DNA from: Psococerastis gibbosa
Taxonomy: Eukaryota; Arthropoda; Insecta; Psocodea; Psocidae
Direction of reading: 5' to 3'
Assembly (NCBI GenBank): GCA_963971405.1
Contig: OZ020488.1
Coordinates: forward strand, 20,045,089-20,109,088
DNA length: 64,000 bases
Shown: positions 57,185-64,000 of the stretch, one piece after another
Layout of the letters: each line of letters opens with the position of its first letter
How positions within the stretch are numbered: the stretch's first letter is position 1
The notes under the pieces: generated by a model
The model's database searches: none
What the model saw: only the letters and a program-made list of their open reading frames with translations
Told to the model about the DNA's origin: nothing
Position numbers and translations under genes: made by a program

Positions 57185-57543
57185 CAGCAGCCCGATCAGG
57201 GCGATATGGGATTATTGTAATACCGGGTTTATTCAATTGTTTTAAACAAATGAGTGCAAAATGCGCGGGAAATTCAAATTGATAAATTAATATTTTTGGT
57301 GAGTTTTCAATTTTTTTCCCTTAAAATGTAGACACATTAATTAAAATTCGTATTATATTTCAAAATTCTACCTGTACATTTTAGTGTTTATTAGTATTTC
57401 CTTCAGTTATTAAACAATGCAACTCTTATTGTATTCTAATAATGTATTAATTTGAATTTCGCGCGTAAATTTTACGCCGTCACGTGACACCTTACTACTG
57501 AGCTTATAAAAAATCTTCCCAAATCGCCATAATTGGGCTGCAG
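57185..57543. mobile_element. TIR element, inverted copy of the 17673 family
   Basis: Ends CAGCAGCCCGATCAGGGCG and CGCCATAATTGGGCTGCAG. Internal blocks ACGCCGTCACGTGACACC and TGTTTATTAGTATTTCC are the inverse of the 391-bp element at 17673-18063. About 32 bp shorter. No clear TSD. Confidence 0.78.
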
Positions 57544-58071
57544 CTAGATGCTCAAGCACCTCCAAATTTCAAGAAAACGGGACTGAGCACCCCAAAATAT
57601 TTTACACGTTAATTTTAATCAAACTCATACCACAACAGCCTAATTGTGTTGGTGCTCAATTTTTTCCATAATAGCATATTAGAAAATAATTAACAAGTGT
57701 GATATAATAATCATTTTAACATGCTGGTCTACTGTATATGTTGGCTTCGTTCAAATTTCGTATGTTTGGCACTATCGAGCAGACACAGGCTACATAGGTA
57801 AAACTCATGTTCATATTGAAAATGGTACGCTTATCAAGCCAATTGAACAGACTCATCAAAATACGATATTACGAGGACAGACTCCTAGAGTTGAAACACA
57901 CAATTTTTGCCTCATCGTCGTCGCTATGCTTTTAGAAACGATAAAGAGAACTTGCTCGACTCCCGCGGATCATTTTTTAAACTTACAACGCAAAGCCGAT
58001 AAGGCTACAAAACATATGGCTTACTTCAAAATCTGATCGTCAATAGTTGCTACATTATATCGTAGCAACAG

Positions 58072-58445
58072 TAATAATAATAATAATAATAATAATAATT
58101 GTTTCTTTATTGCACTAAGCTCCCCTAGCGGAGTTAGGGCCTTCGGGCCCTTTCTTACACTCAACTAGAGGGCTAGTTAATTATTGTTACAGAGCTGTAA
58201 ATACAAAAATAGTATTACCTACCTATAAATAAAACTCCCTCAACGTGTATCTTTGTCATGACAAATTCATTTTTTTGTTGTTTCTGCGGAAGTGGGAAAC
58301 TTGCACCCCAAGCACCTGTGCCTTTACTCCCCTTTCATCACCGCCATGGCCAGTTTGCATGTGCGATTCGGGGTAGCATCCAGGTAGTGAGGGATTAACT
58401 GAGCGCTCTACCTTTCGCAAGGCCGCTCAGCCGACCCAATTTAAA
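58072..58445 (-). mobile_element. Composite SINE: different head, shared 3' tail
   Basis: On the minus strand the 3' end (58175-58072) has TTGAGTGTAAGAAAGGGCCC, GGCCCTAACTCCGCTAG and an ATTATTATT tail. This is the tail of the tRNA-Glu-type SINE. The upstream part is unrelated: it starts near 58442 with GGGTCGGCTGAGCGGCCTTG and GTAGAGCGCTCAGTTAATCC, a tRNA-like segment, and continues through CTACCCCGAATCGCAC. This suggests two SINE heads using one LINE-recognised tail. Confidence 0.6.
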
Positions 58446-59375
58446 AACCACTCCCATCTCCCATCAGAAAAAGTCCTGTAGATGCTGGAAGAAAAACGTT
58501 CGTTACTTAAGGCCAAGGGGGATGACAAATTGTAGCTCTTCTGTGGTAAAATCGTACATTTATAGAAATGTCATTCTAATGTCTCGCGTGGTCACATATT
58601 GTACGTAGAGTACGAACCGTTAGCCAAATAATGCATTATACGAATTAAATATGTCCGTCATATACAGGGAATATTAATTGAAGTCTGTGGGGTGAATAAT
58701 GCACCGCCTAATGAAGGCCTACGACGGAATATTACCCTCACCCTGTAATATTGAAGGAAGCGTCTGTTATCAGCCTTATCTTCTTTTTACTCTTTTTGTC
58801 GCACCCCAGTGCCCCTAATTTATAGCTGTAAGCTCAAAAAAGGATTTTCCGGCAGAGTAAATTTTTTGCTCATAAAAATAAAATATGGGTGGTAATACAT
58901 GGAAGGTGCTATGGGGGAGGAGGGGGGCGGTAGAAATTGAATCGTATGGTTTCTGTGTGTGCTGCCTCTCGATGCTTTCTCACGAGCAAGTTTGAATTTC
59001 CTGCACTTCCAAGGGCTTGTTTTTAGGCATTTTAGCATTTGAATCGAATCTGCTCATTCAATTACAATATGTTTATTATTTCGCTCTGGCTGATTAGTAC
59101 TCTTGTTATTTTTGACTTAAAAAGTTTTATGATAAACAGCGTGGGAACGGAATGGGATACAAATTTACAAACTTAAAGGGAAAAAATACACGTTTTAATG
59201 TTCTTTTCATTTTCATTAGTTCACAAGCGAGAAAGCCTCTTTTAAAGTTTTACGATTTTAAAGTTATTCAGTAAAATGTTGGCTTGACTCTTTCCAATTA
59301 ACCTCCAATTTTTGCGAAGACAATTTAGAGTCCATTCAAAACTTAATGTATGGGTTTGGTCGTAACCCCACTAAT

Positions 59376-59745
59376 TGAATTGAATTGAAAATGTCTTTAT
59401 TGAATAAAAACAAAACAAAAGGCGAACAATAAGACTATAAAGTTTTCTTTTCATGCTAACCTTAAAAACAAACATATTGTATTAATAAATAGATGCTTAA
59501 AATTAAATAGAGAAGAAACAAGAGAAGAAGAGGGGGAGAGAAGGTTAAGGGGGGGGGGGATCCATTGTCGTCACCATTATAAGACCGGATAGAGTCTCAA
59601 GCGTTATCTAAGATATATTGTTTAATAATTTTCTTAAAGCTACTGAGTGAACTAGCTAATGGTAAACTGTACCAAGTTGAACCATGAGTCTGTGGAGATT
59701 TCTCTTGAACTGACTCTAAAATCTCCTCAAGCATCCGACTAGCTA
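59376..59745 (-). pseudogene. Probable LINE 3' end with pol C-terminus
   Basis: From 59743 the minus strand is open for about 50 codons (VASRMLEEILESVQEKSP, THGSTWYSLPLASSLSSFKK, IIKQYILDNA-stop at 59600). The pattern G..W.SLP....SLSSFKK.IK.YIL resembles the extreme C-terminus of CR1/Jockey-type ORF2 proteins. A 3' UTR follows, with G-run, AAGACTTTATAGTCTTATTG-like hairpin and AATAAAGAC, ending in TCAATTCAATTCAATT repeats. The RT core is absent from the window. The tail matches the SINE tail at 12380-12480. Confidence 0.5.
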
Positions 59746-59979
59746 CGGATAGGTCATTCTGCTAATTAATAAGAAATATCGTAGGTATACATGGTTGTAC
59801 ATTATATTATTCACATATAGCGGACTTACTCTATAAGTGGGATAGTTAGTGGGATAGTTAAAAAAAAAAATCGTAAATATATTTTTGGAATTCGGAAATA
59901 AAAGCCCATGAACTGAATTTCTGGGAAAAAAATGAAAAAAAAAACGAAAGCTCTATCGCCACATATTTCATTTGCAAGA

Positions 59980-60172
59980 TAATAATAATAGTAATAACCT
60001 AGCGGAGTTAGGACTATAAAGTCCTGTCTTATACGCAACTACGAAGACCCAGGACGGCCTGCTTTACATGGCCTCCAAAGTATAGCCAGAAAATGTAGCA
60101 AGTGTAGGACTCGAACCAACAACCTTTCGGGTGAAAGTCAGAGTCAGAGAGTCCGTACCACCACTCTACTGC
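59980..60172 (-). mobile_element. tRNA-Glu-type SINE, full-length
   Basis: On the minus strand: CAGTAGAGTGGTGGTACGGA, GACTTTCACCCG, B-box GGTTCGAGTCC, body GGAGGCCATGTAAAGCAGGC, hairpin AGGACTTTATAGTCCT, AACTCCGCTAGG and an ATTATTATTATT tail. An 8-bp duplication (GACTCTCTGACTCTGAC) expands the region before the anticodon arm. Confidence 0.85.
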
Positions 60173-60753
60173 TGTTGTTCGTGTTACACTTGCACAGTAT
60201 GTCTCAGTCAACATGCAGTAGGTACCATGATCCGCTTGGAGAACAAGTTCATTGCACAATGTTTTTATTATTTAAACATTCAATTATAACAATTTGATTT
60301 TTTAGCTGTGACGTCAAGTTCAACACTATGTGTGGTTTACCAATAGTACGCGCTTAATGATTTTTTAGATTCTAACCTATAACTGTAAGTTCAGTGTTGA
60401 ATGCTGAAAATCGCTCAAATAGTTTTTGTTCACATCATTTAAAGTGAAAAAAATACACAAGTAGACTGCATTAAATTGTGGCGATGATAACAAAAAACAC
60501 CAACAAAAATCTATCCAGTTTTTCATTGCATCTTATTTTATTTTTTACGACCAATGAAACTTGTAACCTGTATCTGACCATAGTTCTGTATAATGAGGGC
60601 AATAGTCTGCTTATATTTTACATGTTCATGCATGCATTTCAGAAATAGTTATTATTAATATACAATAATTTTAACCTTCTTCTTCGGCCGGTACCCCCCT
60701 GCGCCGAAGGAATATATTTATAAATAAATGTAAATGTAAACAATTATACCCTT

Positions 60754-60893
60754 GTAATAATAATAACCTGTGGGCCCCCAAGTTAATCAACTTGCCGGGG
60801 GCTCGCACATTAAACGCTATAGATGATGCAACATGTTTTCTATTTCACGCCTGTGTTAGCAAAAAACTTAGTTTTAATTTCAAATCCGTTTAT

Positions 60894-60924
<31 letters not shown>

Positions 60925-60990
60925 TAATAGGTTGATGTGCCACCCTCCCATGCTTCGGCTTGAGGGGGCACAGCTGTTCACCTCTTTTTT
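60754..60990 (-). repeat. Two further hairpin-plus-ATT-repeat retroposon tails
   Basis: AATAATAATAACC followed by GGGCCCCCAAGTT...AACTTGCCGGGGGCTC (60757-60807), and a longer AATAATAATAAT run (60895-60927) followed by CCACCCTCCCATGCTTCGGC and TTGAGGGGGCAC (60938-60970). Each is a GC-rich hairpin next to an ATT microsatellite, the same layout as the SINE 3' end at 59980. Their bodies are not recognisable. Confidence 0.5.
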
Positions 60991-61839
60991 TAATATAAGT
61001 ACACGGTTTTTCTATCTATCATTTAATGTCTCTCTTACCCCAAACCAACGTCAGTTTAAATATATATAAGTACGGTACATGTAGGTGAACCGTGTGCACT
61101 CGCTAAGCATTGTTCAAATGAAGGTCAGGTATTTCTACGAAGTGCTTATACTATATATTGTATTTCATTCAACAATCATAGAAGTTTTTCTTTTTAAACC
61201 TGCATTTAAACTTCACGTTACGGAAGAGCTTACAAAAATCACTATGTTAAAACATCAAAGCTAGGTAGATTTCCCGGGGGTGCCCTCTTTACATTTAAAA
61301 TCGGCGTCCTTTCCTCCAGTGGAAAGAAACCCCTTAACAATTCGTTGTGATGGCTGCAAACCTTTCCACTTCTTAGATGATAGCGAAAAGCGAACCGTTT
61401 CGTGACAACCGTAATAATAAATGAAGGTGGTCGTGAAGTAAACGCCCGGATTCGGGATCCCTACATCAACAAAGCTGGTCACTACAATAATCCCGAGGGA
61501 TATCCTGCGGGATCGTCTCAAGTCCAATTACTGACTTTTCCCGGAATTCGGATCGTAAAAGATATCTTAGAAATACGAAGCAAAGCTCACCCACCATCTT
61601 GTCACTTGTCATGTTTGTATGTACGTACTATAAAATTTCGGACCTGCGGCTGCCAGCTACCTTATTAAACGTATGGTTTTGGGTTTCCCTTTCCAATGTA
61701 CGGTACATAATTGCTTGCGACACAGCCTATTTGGCAAAAAAACCTCGCAACGTAATCGTATACCACTGACCAGTTGCTACGGGAAACATTTTTAATGTAG
61801 ATTTCTTAATTAGTTTTTTTTTACTAGTAAGTCGGCGAG

Positions 61840-61945
61840 TTCCGCAAAAGGAGCCTTGTTGGTTAGTTGTAAGAGTGGGCTGAAGGACCCAAAATTCGCC
61901 CATATTGAAAATAAAGACCATTTTCTTTCTTGTTCTAGGACAATA
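61840..61945 (+). repeat. Retroposon 3' end with TTTC-repeat tail
   Basis: TTGTAAGAGTGGGCTGAAGG, CAAAATTCGCCCA, AAATAAAGACC and TTTTCTTTCTTG are the inverse of 14905-15000. Contains an AATAAA-like signal just before the tail. Confidence 0.6.
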
Positions 61946-62589
61946 GCTAATACAACACGGTACACTTCAACACTTCAAAATCTATTGTATTTTATTAAAT
62001 GTATTTCTGGAATATTAATGTAAGACAAAATTTAACTAATGTGGGTTGTTTTAATGCATAATTTGCCAGATCTAATAGATTTTTGGGTCAACAGTGGACG
62101 GGAAGCGATTTTGTTGGTAGAATTCAGCGTCGCCCGCAGCAAGAAGTTGATAGCAGCAGGAGGCGATCTGATCTTTGCCTCCGAAAATATTGTATAGTCT
62201 ATATACGCCACCCGGTCTCATGAAGCTTTAATGGACTGGCAACATATTTTTTTTATTCATTTTTTTAGCTGAAGCAAAAGCAAAGCGAAGTGGGCTGTAT
62301 AAAAAGATATAAATGGTAGGCCACTAGCTTGACAAAGAGGATAAAGGACCATGTTGAAGAAAAACGGATGTCATCGCTTGGACAGGAATATTGCGGACAA
62401 TAGGCAACTTTAACATATTGTAGCTGCTGTCTTTGACTAATGACTTTTTCAAACTTGTTTTTCCTGCGTTTGTCCCTAAGGCTGGGTTTTTAGTAAATAG
62501 TACCTTACATCAAATAATTTCAAGCTTTATGACGTTTAAAGGGGGTTACAAATTAATGTACCTACTGTACTTAGAAAATTTGCACCCCA

Positions 62590-62930
62590 AAATTAAATTT
62601 TTAAATCGATAAATGAGCCCAAATTAGTGAGGTTTTACTCATATTATACCCTGGAGAAAAAAAATTTGATAATTGCAAGGGCCAGTGAGATTTGACGAAT
62701 ATTCTATCCTGGAGAACGGGGGGGGGGGGTTGGGTCTCTCTCCTGGAGAAAAAAATTGATGAATAGGCCGAAATCAGTGCGGTTTTACGCATTTTGCAAA
62801 CAGTACAGTTGAGATTTTACAGACGAATAAACCTACCACTGAGGGGGGCCCGGGGGTCTCTCCCGAAGAAAAATTTTGAAAAAATAGGTCTGAAATATTG
62901 GGGTTTTAAGCATTTTGAGTAATATATTTT
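62590..62930 (+). repeat. Degenerate tandem repeat with CTGGAGAA motif
   Basis: The phrase CCTGGAGAAAAAAA..TTGAT.AA, a run of about 20-30 bp, then CAGTGNGGTTTTACGCATTTT recurs three to four times at roughly 90-110 bp spacing, with G-runs at about 62718 and 62842. The units are strongly diverged. No coding sense. Confidence 0.55.
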
Positions 62931-63067
62931 TGTGAAAGTACTTGGTCAATATGTTGATTTTTTCCATGATGTCTTTCATGTGAAATAAGCTTACCAAGAA
63001 TTTATATCCGATTCGTTATTGTGGATACTACTATGTCTTTCGCCTCCATAACGTCTTTGTTACCAGA

Positions 63068-63395
63068 AATCCACTTTTTATTTTTTAATTAATTAAAAAA
63101 GAAGGTTATTAAAGATTTGGCTCATTTAAGTTGTAGAAGACTACTTCATGCATAATATAATTGGAAATATTAAATTTTTGGTACCTTAGTTCTCCCATAA
63201 AAACCAGTGGAGACTAAAATTTCGCGTAAACTAGAATTTTTGGAAAAACTACAAAACTGAATAGTAGAAATACCCGATTACATGATGCACTAAGTAGTCT
63301 TCTTCAACTTAAGTGAGCCAAATTTTTAATAACTTGCTGAGTTAATGAAAAAAAAAGGAAAAGTATTTGGGAGTGCCAATTTTCCTCTTAATAAT
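63068..63395. repeat. Palindromic MITE of the 19136 family, termini missing
   Basis: ATTAAAGATTTGGCTCATTTAAGTTGTAGAAGACTACTTCATGCA and its inverse near 63290-63330 match the internal arms of 19136-19521. The GAGTGTACAGCCCGTAGG ends are absent. Confidence 0.75.
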
Positions 63396-64000
63396 TTTTC
63401 CCAAATCTCGAATACTCTTGTTAAGAAAATTGTAAGTAGGCCTATATTGAAAATTTCGTGCATTCTGCGGTGTCAAAAAATAAATTACAAACCATTTGGC
63501 AAAGCACTGTCCCTGACACCCAGTTATCCGACTGCTACAACCGTAATGGCTCGCACTGTAGGTTAACCAAGTCCGGCTGGCACTTTTTGCACTACAATGT
63601 GTCGATGATCAGCGAGCCTCTGTATTGTATTATGGCTGGAGATCAATAGGTATGTCAATTTTGCTCTAAGTCGAACTCGGTTAGTAGAGATAGGAGTGGG
63701 ATAAGATAGAAACTCGGGACCAATGAAATGTAACTCGATTATTAGAGACATTTTTGAGCATTAAAACTGAAATTGACCCAAGTTTAGAGAAAATCACTGA
63801 TGTGCACACATCTGTAGGGAAAACTCTGATTTGAATATACAGTACGTGCGAAGGAAACCTTGAATGTTTTCGAGGTAAAATTAACCCAAAATGGGGAGTA
63901 AACTTCGGACTTGCTCTATTGATATAAAGAGGTAGGGGTAAACCTCGTTTAGTAAATTGTCTTTAGAACCTGTTAGTAGAATCTTGTAAGCGTAGTCATG

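Larger units (their letters stand above)
38740..64000 (+). other. Second receptor intron, runs past window end
   Basis: The donor is GTAAGT at 38740. I looked for an exon continuing DRY-VAI..PL but saw none, so the intron is probably longer than 25 kb. Apart from the elements listed, I see nothing classifiable in 39.05-40.1 kb, 42.4-44.15 kb, 44.85-46.1 kb, 48.75-49.6 kb, 50.15-53.0 kb, 55.5-57.18 kb, 58.45-59.37 kb, 61.0-61.8 kb, 61.95-62.6 kb and 63.4-64.0 kb. Those stretches hold AT-rich DNA, short homopolymers (T runs at 46091-46113) and short frames without motifs. Confidence 0.6.

Overview
The window is animal nuclear DNA, most likely from an arthropod and probably a crustacean. The evidence is one invertebrate-type tachykinin/natalisin receptor gene split by very long introns, GT-AG splice sites, and a dense mix of SINEs, palindromic MITEs, a Ty3/Gypsy element and a pogo-type transposon. 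No bacterial or plasmid features were seen. The species assignment is inference; the gene family and element classes rest on motifs visible in the sequence.

Host gene: exon A (about 2031-2232, + strand) encodes the N-terminus and TM1 of a rhodopsin-class peptide GPCR. Exon B (38526-38739) encodes TM2, extracellular loop 1 and TM3 up to the Arg codon of the DRY motif. The splice sites join in frame (phase 1), giving an intron of 36,293 bp. A further donor at 38740 opens a second intron. No later exon was recognised, so that intron probably exceeds 25 kb. Nearly everything else in the window is transposon-derived intron or 5' flank.

Mobile elements: (1) 31693-36902 is a complete Ty3/Gypsy LTR retrotransposon antisense to the host gene, with two 387-bp LTRs that look identical, intact gag and pol in a -1 frame relation, and a CTGGAA minisatellite in its leader. 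(2) 46157-48590 is an internally deleted pogo-like DNA transposon that keeps its HTH and C-terminal regions but has lost the DDE core. It sits inside an older repeat. (3) There are several SINE families: a tRNA-Glu-like family, a family with ACT-repeat tails and clear target-site duplications, and a tRNA-like SINE whose tail matches an apparent LINE 3' end at 59.4 kb. (4) There are many fold-back or TIR elements: three copies of a TTA-type palindromic MITE, a 0.75-0.84 kb family with TGCTTTCC ends (nine full or partial copies), a 386-bp palindromic family, a 391-bp TIR family, and two palindromic families that share a CTGANGAT / GAAACGT hairpin signature. (5) One non-LTR reverse transcriptase fossil lies at 5.6-5.9 kb.

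The most unusual signals are the palindromic MITEs whose terminal 5-bp block differs between copies yet stays perfectly self-complementary within each copy, and the CTGANGAT-hairpin-GAAACGT structure shared by two otherwise unrelated palindromic families.
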